64,000 nt of DNA, taken from an uncultured Caldilineaceae bacterium. GTDB lineage: Bacteria > Chloroflexota > Anaerolineae > Caldilineales > Caldilineaceae. The position numbers and the translations under genes are program-made. The notes beneath the pieces were generated by a model that worked only from the letters and a program-made list of their open reading frames with translations, made no database searches and was not told the DNA's origin. The DNA lies in contig OX638330.1 in the NCBI GenBank assembly GCA_951812725.1, forward strand, positions 3,761,405-3,825,404, in the 5' to 3' direction. How positions within the stretch are numbered: the first letter of the stretch is position 1; every line of letters begins with the position of its first letter. Positions 9,280-17,515 of this stretch are shown here, in pieces.

Positions 9280-9308
9280 AGTATACAAGAACATCTGTGC
9301 GGTGTCAA
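9280..9308 (-). promoter_or_regulatory. lexA sigma70-type promoter
   Basis: On the minus strand, TTGACA (9308-9303) and TATACT (9285-9280) are separated by exactly 17 nt, a near-perfect consensus. The transcript would start about 100 nt upstream of the lexA ATG. A candidate LexA operator fills the spacer. Confidence 0.85.
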
Positions 9309-9330
9309 GTCCTAGCGCGCACGAATGTTC
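9289..9330. promoter_or_regulatory. Pair of candidate LexA operators
   Basis: GAACATCTGTGC lies at 9289-9300 on the plus strand and GAACATTCGTGC at 9330-9319 on the minus strand. Both fit GAACAT-NN-GTGC, one base from the Gram-positive SOS pattern GAAC-N4-GTTC. The first lies inside the -35/-10 spacer and the second just upstream of the -35, which is the arrangement expected of autorepressor sites. A third similar site (GAACATATGTAC) is in the ssb promoter. Confidence 0.6.
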
Positions 9331-9400
9331 CAGCTATGGATTCAACTTGTTGGAAGACCTTTTCTTGATCTACTGAGGGGCACGGAGAACATCTTAACAT

Positions 9401-9500
9401 CCTTTTGATCCACGAAGGGCCGCGAAGGACCACGAAGAACTGCTTAACACCTTCTTGATCCACGAAGGGCCGCGAAGGACCACGAAGAACACCTTAACTT
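9401..9500. repeat. 50-bp direct repeat, two near-identical copies
   Basis: The unit containing CCACGAAGGGCCGCGAAGG and CCACGAAGAAC occurs at about 9401-9450 and again at 9451-9500, with a more diverged copy just before (9361-9400). The same CACGAAG/CACGGAG vocabulary recurs at 39557-39650 and weakly near 5255-5290. It looks like a dispersed intergenic repeat family. Confidence 0.75.
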
Positions 9501-9619
9501 ACTCTTGTTCGCGGGGAGCATATTTTTGTGGAGGGTGGGCGAGGGTCAGGCGGGAGGGCGGCCTGAAGGTGGCCGTCAGGAGGAGCGGGGGAAGAGACTT
9601 GGGCGGCTGGGCGAGGACT

Positions 9620-9687
9620 GGTTTTGGAGGGGGGCGTTGCGGGGGCGCAGCCCCTGCACAAGGGAGGCCGCTTGCGGCCGACCGCCC
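9620..9687. repeat. Dispersed double-hairpin repeat, copy 1
   Basis: A 68-bp element starting GTTTTGGAGGGGGGCGTTGC and ending GACCGCCC. It can form one hairpin in the GCGGGGGCGCAGCCCCTGC part and a second with stem GGCCGC-TT-GCGGCC. Other copies are at 13093, 31924, 44393 and 44600. Confidence 0.85.
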
Positions 9688-9809
9688 AACTGCAGTGGTC
9701 GGTGGTTAGTGTTTGTTTGTCAGTGATTAGCTGTCAGAGGTGGCGCGGGCGGCCTGTGACCGGATACAAACTTACTGTGGTTTAGTAGTCACGATAGGGA
9801 GCAGGGTTG

Positions 9810-11216
9810 ATGAAGCTTACGTTTCATGGGGCGGCGCAGGAGGTTACGGGGTCGATGCATCTGCTGGAGGTGAACGGGCAGCGGATTTTGCTGGACTGCG
9901 GGCTTTATCAGGGGCGGCGGCGCGATACTTATGCGCGCAATCTGAACTTTCCGTGGGAGGCGCAGTCGATCGATTGTGTGGTGCTGAGCCATGCCCATAT
10001 CGACCATACGGGCAAGCTGCCCAACCTGGTGAAGCAGGGGTTTGAGGGCAATGTCTGGTGTACGGCGGCGACGCGTAATCTGTCGGCGTATATGCTGATG
10101 GACAGCGGTTATATTCAGGAAAAGGATGTGGAGTACCTCAACCGCAAGCGGAGCCGCAGAGGTGAGGCGCCGGTCGAGCCGATCTATACGCGGGAGGATG
10201 CGAGGGAGACGCTGCCGCTGTTTGTGAGTGTTGGCGAGGGGCGGTCTGTGCTGATTGGCAACGGCGTGACGCTGACTTTTCACAATGCCGGGCACATTCT
10301 CGGTTCGGCTTTTGTGGAACTGGAGATTGAGGAGTTTGCCAGCGGTAAGAGCTGGAAGCTGGTTTTCAGCGGTGATCTGGGCCGGGATGAGATTGCCCTG
10401 CTGCGCAGCCCGGCGGTGGCGGCGGAGGCCGACCTGTTGATTATGGAAAGCACATACGGCGGTCGACTGCACGGTCAATACGAAACGGCGCTGAGGCGGT
10501 TGCGGGAGGTGGTCTGTGAAACGGCGCGGCGGGGTGGGAAGGTGATCATTCCGTCGTTTGCGGTGGGACGAACGCAGGAGATTGTATACGCGCTGAACCA
10601 GTTGGATGCGAGAGGAGATATTCCGGAGATTCCGGTATTTGTGGACAGTCCGCTGGCGATCAATGCGACAGATGTGTTCCGCATGCACCCCGAATCTTGG
10701 GATACGAGTGTGCAGACCTTTATGGAGGATGGGCGGCGACGCAGTCCATTTGACTATCCGCGTATTGAGTATGTGCGGGAGGTGCGGCGCAGTAAGCAGT
10801 TGAACTATCTGACGGAGCCGGCGATTATTATCAGCGCGAGCGGCATGGCTGAAAGCGGGCGCGTGCTTCACCATTTGAAGAACAACATTACTCGTGCGGA
10901 AAACACAGTGCTAATTGTCAGTTATCAGGCGCAGCACACGCTTGGCCGGCGCCTTCTGGAGGGGAATGAGAAGGTGAGGATTTTTGGTGAGGAGTACAGC
11001 GTGCGGGCAGAGGTTGCCAGGATTAATGGGTACAGCGCGCACGCCGACCAGGCGGAGCTGCTGGAGTGGGCATCGCACTTTGACCGGGAACGGTTGCAGA
11101 GGATATTCCTGGTCCATGGCGAGCCGGAGGGGGCGGGCGCGCTGGCGGACGAGTTGCGGGGGCAGGGGCACAGCGATGTGGTTGTGCCGACGCTGGATGA
11201 GTCGTTTGAATTTTGA
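9810..11216 (+). CDS. Metallo-beta-lactamase/beta-CASP RNA-processing nuclease
   Basis: A 468-residue protein of the CPSF73/Ysh1-like bacterial group, expected to be a zinc-dependent RNA endo/exonuclease in the cytoplasm. The signature His61-Ala-His63-Ile-Asp65-His66 is followed by NAGHILGSA and FSGDLGRD, completing the metal site. The beta-CASP insertion runs roughly from residue 240 to 370 (IPSFAVGRTQEIVY, IISASGMAESGRV). The C-terminal RNA-specificity segment has SYQAQHTLGRRL, NGYSAHADQ and LVHGEPEG, with the last motif-type histidines in place. An ATG with GGGAGCAGGG upstream was chosen; the TTG immediately before it is an alternative. It stands alone, transcribed away from lexA. Confidence 0.93.
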   Translation: MKLTFHGAAQEVTGSMHLLEVNGQRILLDCGLYQGRRRDTYARNLNFPWEAQSIDCVVLSHAHIDHTGKLPNLVKQGFEGNVWCTAATRNLSAYMLMDSGYIQEKDVEYLNRKRSRRGEAPVEPIYTREDARETLPLFVSVGEGRSVLIGNGVTLTFHNAGHILGSAFVELEIEEFASGKSWKLVFSGDLGRDEIALLRSPAVAAEADLLIMESTYGGRLHGQYETALRRLREVVCETARRGGKVIIPSFAVGRTQEIVYALNQLDARGDIPEIPVFVDSPLAINATDVFRMHPESWDTSVQTFMEDGRRRSPFDYPRIEYVREVRRSKQLNYLTEPAIIISASGMAESGRVLHHLKNNITRAENTVLIVSYQAQHTLGRRLLEGNEKVRIFGEEYSVRAEVARINGYSAHADQAELLEWASHFDRERLQRIFLVHGEPEGAGALADELRGQGHSDVVVPTLDESFEF

Positions 11217-11296
11217 GGGCAGCAGGATTATTGGCGGACGGCGCAATCCTGCGGATGCGCCGTCCCGGTTTGGCAAACACTGAGGGGGTCCTGCTG

Positions 11297-12166
11297 TCAG
11301 CAGCCGGCGAGGAAGCGGGCGCCGTGGAGGATTCCCTGTTTCTCGGTTTTCTCGGCGCCGTTGAAGTTGGAATCTTCGAGCTCGATGGAGACTGCGCCGC
11401 TGTAGCCGTTTTCGGCGAGGATACGCAGTCCTTCGCCCCAGCGGAAGAGGCCCTGGCCAGGTATGGTGTAGCGCCAGCTGTGGGCGCCGAAGGCAATGCG
11501 CTCGACGAAGGTGGCCGGCTGTTCGTGGCCGTATTCGTAGAGATTTTCTGCGAGGATTTCGGTGTCTTTGCCGTGTACGTGGTGGACGCGATCGATGAAC
11601 TCGGTGAGGAAGCGCAGCGGGTCGATGCCCATGCGAATTAGGTGGGAGGGGTCGTAGTTCACGCTCATCGAAAGTGACGGCACGTCGCGAAAGAAGGCGC
11701 GGTAGGTCTCGGGCGTACAGCAGAGGGCACCGGGACCGGGCCAGCCTTCAATGACGTAGTGGGAGCCGCTTTCCTCGAAGACGGGTGCGAGGGCGCTAAA
11801 GCTTTCAACCATATAGCCGTAGTTTTCGGCGCGCGGCAGATCCGGATTGTCAGGAAGCATGACGGCAAAGTAGTTCTGGGGGCCAGCGGCGGAGCAGGCG
11901 CGGATGCAGTCGCTGTTAAGGGCGAGGGCTTCGGCCCTGCGGCCGGGGTCGGCAGAGATCATCCCCTTGTTGTCGGGCAGATCGATTGATCCGATGCGGA
12001 GGCCGGCCTCGGCGACCGTCTTGAGGGCGCCGACGGGGTCGTTGGTCAGATCGATCACTTCAAGATCGTTTTGTACGCCCCACTCCACCAGCGAGGAAGT
12101 ATCTCGCTGCCACTTTGTGTTGCCGCGGCGGAAGCCGATAGGGAAGTTGCCTGTTCGCGTTCTCAT
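11297..12166 (-). CDS. Sugar phosphate isomerase/epimerase-like TIM-barrel protein
   Basis: A 289-residue xylose-isomerase-like barrel. Recognisable strands are GSIDLPDNKGM, YVIEGWPGPG (catalytic-Glu strand), MSVNYDPSHLIRMG (metal-binding Asp/His strand), VHHVHGKDTE and VSIELEDSN (second metal Glu). The pattern of acidic and histidine ligands fits a divalent-metal isomerase or epimerase of keto-sugars. AAGGATT precedes the ATG by 8 nt. It is divergent from the methyltransferase at 12260 and not clearly in an operon. It is a distant paralogue of the protein at 1150-1968. Confidence 0.88.
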   Translation of the reverse strand: MRTRTGNFPIGFRRGNTKWQRDTSSLVEWGVQNDLEVIDLTNDPVGALKTVAEAGLRIGSIDLPDNKGMISADPGRRAEALALNSDCIRACSAAGPQNYFAVMLPDNPDLPRAENYGYMVESFSALAPVFEESGSHYVIEGWPGPGALCCTPETYRAFFRDVPSLSMSVNYDPSHLIRMGIDPLRFLTEFIDRVHHVHGKDTEILAENLYEYGHEQPATFVERIAFGAHSWRYTIPGQGLFRWGEGLRILAENGYSGAVSIELEDSNFNGAEKTEKQGILHGARFLAGC

Positions 12167-12259
12167 TTAGAAAATCCTTTGAAATAGGTTGAAATATGGG
12201 CCGCGTCATTATGACACAAACCTTGATGATACGCTCATCTTACAGGAGACATCAGTTGC

Positions 12260-12859
12260 ATGGGATTCTATGACGACGAAGAAAACGTCGAAACCTACGT
12301 GCAGATGGCGGAGGGTTACGACGGGCGAGAACTGGTTGCCGCTTTAGGGCAGCACCTGCCGCCTGGCTCGACTGTTCTGGAATTGGGCATGGGGCCTGGA
12401 AAGGATCTGGCCCTGCTTGCGGAAGCGTTCACTGCGACCGGCTCCGACCGGTCGGACATTTTTTTGCGTCGCTATCGCCGGGACCATCCTGATGCTGATT
12501 TATTACTGCTTGATGCCGTGACGCTGGAGACGGAGCGATGTTTCGACGCCATCTATTCGAACAAAGTGCTGCATCACCTGAGCGTGGATGAACTGCGGAA
12601 ATCGTTACACCGGCAGGCAGCGAGACTGAATGCAGACGGCCTGCTTTTGCACTCCTTCTGGTACGGCGAGGGAACGGAGGAGCATCACGGACTGCGGTTT
12701 ACTTATCATACTGCAGAGTCGCTTACGGCAGTTTTCGGCTCAGAATTCGAAAAGGTTGCCTGCGTCTGCTACACGGAGATAGACGAGGGTGATTCGCTGT
12801 ATCTTCTCCTGCGCCGTTCCTCCCAGGCCCTATCTGTCCCCAGGGCAAACGTAACTTAA
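12260..12859 (+). CDS. Class I SAM-dependent methyltransferase
   Basis: A 199-residue protein with a Rossmann-like methyltransferase core. Motif I is VLELGMGPGKDL (residues 39-50), followed by an acidic strand (TATGSDRSD), FDAIYSNKVLHHL as motif IV/post-I, and LLLHSFWYG. The substrate is unknown. CAGGAGA lies upstream of the ATG. The last six codons (about PRANVT) are encoded by sequence that also occurs as an intergenic repeat at 31684, so the C-terminus appears to have been extended or replaced by a repeat insertion. Confidence 0.88.
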   Translation: MGFYDDEENVETYVQMAEGYDGRELVAALGQHLPPGSTVLELGMGPGKDLALLAEAFTATGSDRSDIFLRRYRRDHPDADLLLLDAVTLETERCFDAIYSNKVLHHLSVDELRKSLHRQAARLNADGLLLHSFWYGEGTEEHHGLRFTYHTAESLTAVFGSEFEKVACVCYTEIDEGDSLYLLLRRSSQALSVPRANVT

Positions 12860-13161
12860 TTCGGGCGTCAAGATAGCGACGAAGGGAGCCCCTGGTGGGC
12901 GCCCTTACTTAGTAGAGGCGGCCTCACGTGGTTTTGTCTCAATTTGGGTAACTATTAAGCCGCAAACAGTGTATGTCTTGACCAACTCTTTTTCTTCGCC
13001 GCCATTCGGGCTTTGTGATGGCGTATTCGGTTGGCGGCAGCCAGGTTGCTGGAGCGGCACTGCTGGAATGAACAGTCACGGTCGGTGAGCGATGGTTTTG
13101 GAGGGGGGCGTTGCGGGGGCGCAGCCCCTGCACAAGGGAGGGCGCTTGCGCCCGACCGCCC
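12841..13161. repeat. Composite dispersed repeat of about 320 bp
   Basis: This stretch is homologous to 31684-31991. It starts CAGGGCAAACGTA, continues with AATTCGG, GAAGGG and CCCCTG blocks, then TATTCGGTTGGC, GGTCGGTGAGCGATGG, and ends with a double-hairpin element (13093-13161) whose second stem is GGGCGC-TT-GCGCCC. It occupies nearly the whole gap between the methyltransferase and rhodanese genes and overlaps the methyltransferase stop region. Confidence 0.75.
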
Positions 13162-13265
13162 AAAATACAACAATAGGAGAAGAAAGAATATCTTTGCTCG
13201 CCTCGTGCCAGGTTGCGAGTCAGTTGCGGCTGAGTAGTTACCAATTTGGTGTAAATGCCCTGTGT

Positions 13266-14144
13266 CTACCCATGAGCGGTAGGTCGGGAGGGGTCTGTGA
13301 TCCAGTCGCTCCAGGAGCCGGGGTAGAGACGGGCTTCGCCCAGGCCGGCGTGCTCGAGGGCGAGGGCGTTGTGGCAGGCGGATACGCCGGAGCCGCAGTA
13401 GAAGATCACTTCGGATGGAGGGCGGTTGCCCATGAGTTCGCTGAAACGGGCAGCCAATTCGGCGGGATCGCGAAAGTGACCTTCGCGCAGGTTGCCGGTA
13501 TGGGGCAGATTGGAGGCGCCGGGGATATGGCCGCCGATGGGGTCGTGCGTTTCGTTTTCGCCGCGGAAGCGGTCTGCGCCGCGGGCGTCGATGACGAGGG
13601 CGCCGCCACTGGCGGTCTTTGCGAGCATTTCGGTGGCATCGACGACAAGTTCGGGGCGGGGACTGGCGGTGAAGTTGCCGACTGGCGGTGTTTCGACGCC
13701 GCTGCTGGTGGGCAGGCCGGCGGCAGTCCAGGCGCTCCAGCCGCCGTCGAGGACGGCGACGGCCTGATGTCCGATCCAGCGCAGCATCCACCACATACGT
13801 GCGGCCATGCTGCCGCCGCTGTCATCGTAGAGGGCGACCTGGGTGTGGTTGCTGATGCCGAGGCGGGCGAGGGTCGCGGCGAAAACCGGTGCATCGGGCA
13901 GGGGATGGCGGCCGGTGCGGCCCGGCACGATTGGCCCGGACATGTCGTCGTCCAGGTGGGCGTAGGCTGCGCCGGAAATATGGCAGTGGGCGTAGGCGCG
14001 GCGGCCGGCTTCGATGTCGCCCAGGTCGAAGCGACAGTCGACGACGCGTACGTTGCTTGCGCCCGAGTCATTGGCGGCGAGAGCGCCGGCCAGCTGCGCG
14101 CAGTTGATGAGGGTACGAAACTGCAGGTTCTGTTCGTTGGCCAT
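13266..14144 (-). CDS. Thiosulfate/3-mercaptopyruvate sulfurtransferase (tandem rhodanese)
   Basis: A 292-residue protein with two rhodanese domains, a normal length for SseA/TST-type enzymes. The N-terminal inactive domain carries VVDCRFDLGD and AYAHLDDDMSG. The C-terminal catalytic domain carries VIDARGADRFRG and the active-site loop Cys250-Gly-Ser-Gly-Val-Ser-Ala. A CGSGV[ST]A loop is usual for mercaptopyruvate-type enzymes. It transfers sulfane sulfur to an acceptor such as cyanide or a thiol. AAAGGAG precedes the ATG. It is the last gene of the lut run, and its role there is unclear. Confidence 0.93.
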   Translation of the reverse strand: MANEQNLQFRTLINCAQLAGALAANDSGASNVRVVDCRFDLGDIEAGRRAYAHCHISGAAYAHLDDDMSGPIVPGRTGRHPLPDAPVFAATLARLGISNHTQVALYDDSGGSMAARMWWMLRWIGHQAVAVLDGGWSAWTAAGLPTSSGVETPPVGNFTASPRPELVVDATEMLAKTASGGALVIDARGADRFRGENETHDPIGGHIPGASNLPHTGNLREGHFRDPAELAARFSELMGNRPPSEVIFYCGSGVSACHNALALEHAGLGEARLYPGSWSDWITDPSRPTAHG

Positions 14145-14252
14145 TTCTTGGGCTCCTTTTGAGATATTCAGATTCGCGCTGCGGCGCGCGCTGCAGGAAC
14201 ATTGCCTGCTCGACGAATCGCGCCGCCCTTATTCGAGTCCAGACAGCAGCAC

Positions 14253-15017
14253 CTATTCGTGCACATCATCAAAGAGGATGGCATGGACGACTTTGGGGCC
14301 GTGAACGCCCATTGTTAGAATTCCTTCGAGGTCAGCCGATTTGCTGGGGCCGGTGATGATGGAGAGGTTGCGACTCTGGCGTACGAAGGCGTCCAATTGG
14401 CCTGCGAACCGCATTTCGGCCAGCCAGTCTTCACCGGTGGCGAATAGTTTGCTGAAGGGGATGACGACGAGGTGCCGGAAGGGAGTCAGGCTGGCGGCGC
14501 GGGCGTTGGCGCCGCGGCCGCCGACTACGAAAGAGCCGGTGCTGGCAAAGGCAGCTTCCACTGTGGTGATGCCGGCGCGAATGGAGCGGATGCGTTCCCG
14601 CTGCTCTGGGTCGTGCAGATCGGTCGGTTCGATCAGCTTGAAACCCATTTCTTTCAGTATGAGAGGCAGACTTTCGATCTGCAGTTGGTGCAGGGGCCAA
14701 CAGAGGACATCCCAGTCGCCGGCGCGTTCGGCGTTGGCGGTCTTGCGGGCAGACTGCTCCTCTTCCTGCCACAGTTGCAGACGGGAAATGATGGACAGCC
14801 GTGCCTCTGTTTCAGTCTCAAGCAGCTCGCAACTGCCTTTAACGGCGTTCAGCTCTTGTGCGAAGCGTTCAGCCTGTGCCCAGCGATCGCCCGGTGCATG
14901 GGTGACAGTCATGCGCTCGGCCTGGGTGAGCGGGTCGCTGTCCTGGGGAGGAAAGGGCAGGTCAGGTTGGTTCAGAGTGGCCTTGAGGCGGGACAGGATT
15001 GTATCGCGAACGCTCAT
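14253..15017 (-). CDS. lutC: Lactate utilization protein C (LUD domain)
   Basis: A 254-residue LUD-domain protein. The conserved C-terminal core is visible as GITTVEAAFASTGSFVVGG, PFRHLVVIPFSK, IITGPSKSADLEGILTMGVHGP and the terminal VHAILFDD. LutC acts with LutA and LutB in the iron-sulfur L-lactate oxidase complex that converts L-lactate to pyruvate. It lies directly after lutB with a 93-nt gap. The ribosome binding site is weak (ACGGAAAC). Length and motif order match family members. Confidence 0.93.
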   Translation of the reverse strand: MSVRDTILSRLKATLNQPDLPFPPQDSDPLTQAERMTVTHAPGDRWAQAERFAQELNAVKGSCELLETETEARLSIISRLQLWQEEEQSARKTANAERAGDWDVLCWPLHQLQIESLPLILKEMGFKLIEPTDLHDPEQRERIRSIRAGITTVEAAFASTGSFVVGGRGANARAASLTPFRHLVVIPFSKLFATGEDWLAEMRFAGQLDAFVRQSRNLSIITGPSKSADLEGILTMGVHGPKVVHAILFDDVHE

Positions 15018-15110
15018 GTTTCCGTTGTCCAGTACTCTGTGGTCCGTTGCTCGTTGGTCCGGCTTTCGATGCCCGGCCGCTGACGACGGTGGACAGCCGA
15101 GGTGAGATTT

Positions 15111-16538
15111 CTACGTTTGTCCGCGCAGTTTTTTGCGTTGTCTCCACCAGTGCCGAAAGCTCTTGGGGGCGAAAGGCGCGAAGTCCCGATAGGCAGTCCA
15201 GCCACTGAGTGGCGGCGGCATAAACTTGATGTTACCGCCGCTGAGGCCGGCGTATACATTGGAGCCGATGCTGGCCATTTTGCCGAGACTCTCATAGGTA
15301 CGGCGACTGCTCATGAGGCTGGCGTAGCTCTTGATGCCCCAGGCCTCCGACTTGGGCGAAACGCCCTGCTGCACAAGATCGGAGCGCAGGTCGAGAAGAA
15401 GACGAGGCAGGTCGATTTTGACCGGGCAGACCTCGCGGCAGGCTCCGCAGAGTGAGGTCGCGTGGGGCAGTTCCTTAAATTGGCCGATTTCGGGAGCGAG
15501 GGCAGGCGTGATTACGGCGCCGATGGGGCCGTTGTAGGTGCTCCCGTAGGCATGGCCACCGATCTCCTGGTAGACGGGGCAGGCGTTGAGGCAGGCACCG
15601 CAGCGGATGCACATCAGGGCTTCGCCGTAGCCGCGGGCAAACATGCGGGAGCGGCCGTTGTCGAGCAGGACAACATGCACCTGTTCGGGGCCGTCGACGT
15701 CACCTTCCTGGCGCGGGCCGCTGGTCATCGAGCAGTAGACTGTGAGATTTTGGCCGGTGGCGCTGCGGCAGAGGGCCTGAAGCTGCAAGTAGGCGTCCTC
15801 GACGGTGGGGACGAGCTTCTCGATGCCCATCACTGCTACATAGACGCGGGGCATGCTGGAGACCATACGGCCATTGCCTTCGTTGGTGACGATGCAGATG
15901 GTGCCGGTCTCGGCGATGGCGAAGTTGCAGCCGCTGATGCCCATGGTGGCGGCGAAGAACTCTTGGCGCAGTCGAGCACGGGCCAACGATGTCATCTTCG
16001 TGGGTTCGCGCGTGGGGGGCATGTCCAGTTTTTCCTGGAAGACCTCGGCTATTTCCTCCAAGCGCTTGTGGATGACGGGGGCGACGATATGGCTAGGGGG
16101 CTCGTCGGCAAGCTGGATGATGTATTCGCCCAGGTCGGTTTCGACGACACGGAGGCCGGCCTCTTCCATGGCGTGGTTGAGGTGGATCTCCTCGGTGGCC
16201 ATGGATTTGGATTTGACGATCAGCTTGGCGCTGTTCTGGAGGGCGATATCTTTGACGATGGCTTGGGCGTCTTCGATGCCCTCGGCCCAGTGGACGGTAC
16301 AGCCGTTGCTGGTCAGGTTTGTCTCCAACTGCTCCAGATATTCGGGCCAGTTGCGCAGAACGTGCTCTTTCATCTGGCGCACTTGCGTCCGCAGTTTCTG
16401 GCCCTCGATGGAATCCATGGAGGCATGACGAGCGTCGGACATACGGTCGGTGGCCCTGCTGACGGCGGACCGGAGGTTGGGGTCGCTCAGGGCCTGTCGG
16501 ACGCGGTCTTTATAGGGAGCGTGGAAATCTACTTGCAT
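15111..16538 (-). CDS. lutB: Lactate utilization iron-sulfur protein B
   Basis: A 475-residue protein with an N-terminal LUD domain (about 60-300) and a ferredoxin-like segment. One 4Fe-4S cluster is given by Cys310-x2-Cys313-x2-Cys316-x3-Cys320 followed by Pro. The second set is Cys364-x2-Cys367-x3-Cys371-Pro. Family hallmarks GISGCNFAIAETGTI and NEGNGRM are present. The C-terminal DUF3390-like tail ends in a basic stretch. AGGAAG precedes the ATG. It is the electron-transferring subunit of the LutABC lactate dehydrogenase, lying between lutA and lutC in the canonical order. Confidence 0.96.
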   Translation of the reverse strand: MQVDFHAPYKDRVRQALSDPNLRSAVSRATDRMSDARHASMDSIEGQKLRTQVRQMKEHVLRNWPEYLEQLETNLTSNGCTVHWAEGIEDAQAIVKDIALQNSAKLIVKSKSMATEEIHLNHAMEEAGLRVVETDLGEYIIQLADEPPSHIVAPVIHKRLEEIAEVFQEKLDMPPTREPTKMTSLARARLRQEFFAATMGISGCNFAIAETGTICIVTNEGNGRMVSSMPRVYVAVMGIEKLVPTVEDAYLQLQALCRSATGQNLTVYCSMTSGPRQEGDVDGPEQVHVVLLDNGRSRMFARGYGEALMCIRCGACLNACPVYQEIGGHAYGSTYNGPIGAVITPALAPEIGQFKELPHATSLCGACREVCPVKIDLPRLLLDLRSDLVQQGVSPKSEAWGIKSYASLMSSRRTYESLGKMASIGSNVYAGLSGGNIKFMPPPLSGWTAYRDFAPFAPKSFRHWWRQRKKLRGQT

Positions 16539-16626
16539 GGTGGTGACTTCCTGTTGGCCGGATGGACACCAGCGGCCGGCGACTTGTCCGCTGTGACGAT
16601 GGTGGACCGTTTTCGAGCCGGCGCGG

Positions 16627-17484
16627 TTACTCGCCCCAACGACGGGGGTGATCCGCTTGGGCGGGCGGCGGCGTTGACGGCGTAGTGAGACTACTGCCGA
16701 GATGGTCGTTCAGTACTTCGGCGATATGGTGGGCGCGGCAGCTTACCCCTTCACGGCTGAGAATGCCGTTTATGTGGGTCATACAACTCACGTCGCAGAG
16801 GACGATAGCGTCTGCGCCGCTCTGCTGGGCGGAGCGTGCTTTGGCGCGTCCCATTGCGGCGCTGATGCCGCTGTTCTTGATGGCGAAGAGGCCGCCGAAT
16901 CCACAGCAGTCTTGGGCGTGGGGCAGGTCGACCATTTCGAGCCCCTCGACGCTGTCCAGCAGTTTGCGCGGTTGTTCGTCGACGCCCAGTTCGCGGTAGA
17001 GATGGCAGCAGGGATGGTAGACCGCCTTGCCTTGCAGATGCGCGCCTGTGTCTACGAGACCTAGCACATCGACGAGGAATTCGGTCAGTTCAAATGTCAC
17101 GGACGCCAACCGTTCGGCCTGATGGCTCAGATCCAACTCCTTGGATTCCTGGAAGATTGCCTCGAAGAAATGGCTTGTCATGGTGGCGCAACTGCCGGAG
17201 GGCGCGACGACGGCATCTACTTCGCCGCTTTCGACGAGCGGGCCGAAGATTGAGAGAAAACGTCGGGCGAGCTTGCGGGCCTCGTCGCGATATCCGGCGT
17301 TGAAGGCGGGCTGCCCGCAGCAGGTCTGCTCTTCGGGGAAGACGACCTCGACGCCGTTTTTTTCCAATAGCTCACAGGTGGCGATGCCCACACCGGGGTA
17401 GAGCATATCCACCATACAGGTGACGAACAGGGCAACGCGCTGTGGTCTTTGTTCAAATGTAGCCTTGTGCATGGGATGAGTCAC
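16627..17484 (-). CDS. lutA: Lactate utilization iron-sulfur protein A (CCG domains)
   Basis: A 285-residue protein with two cysteine-rich CCG domains: Cys23 with Cys55-Cys56-Gly57 in the first, and Cys159-Cys160 with Cys193-Cys194-Gly195 in the second. These bind iron-sulfur clusters in LutA/GlpC/HdrB-type subunits. The GTG at 17484 and an in-frame ATG at 17472 are both possible starts. The C-terminal ~25 residues are Pro/Thr-rich and probably disordered. It follows the Xaa-Pro peptidase by 31 nt and precedes lutB, so all are probably co-transcribed. Confidence 0.95.
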   Translation of the reverse strand: MTHPMHKATFEQRPQRVALFVTCMVDMLYPGVGIATCELLEKNGVEVVFPEEQTCCGQPAFNAGYRDEARKLARRFLSIFGPLVESGEVDAVVAPSGSCATMTSHFFEAIFQESKELDLSHQAERLASVTFELTEFLVDVLGLVDTGAHLQGKAVYHPCCHLYRELGVDEQPRKLLDSVEGLEMVDLPHAQDCCGFGGLFAIKNSGISAAMGRAKARSAQQSGADAIVLCDVSCMTHINGILSREGVSCRAHHIAEVLNDHLGSSLTTPSTPPPAQADHPRRWGE

Positions 17485-17515
17485 TCTATGGTCGGTGGTC
17501 GGTGGCTGGCGGCGT

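Noticed and set aside
15462..16685. 407-codon plus-strand open frame opposite lutB
   Set aside because: Antisense shadow of a certain gene; composition is GC-frame noise.
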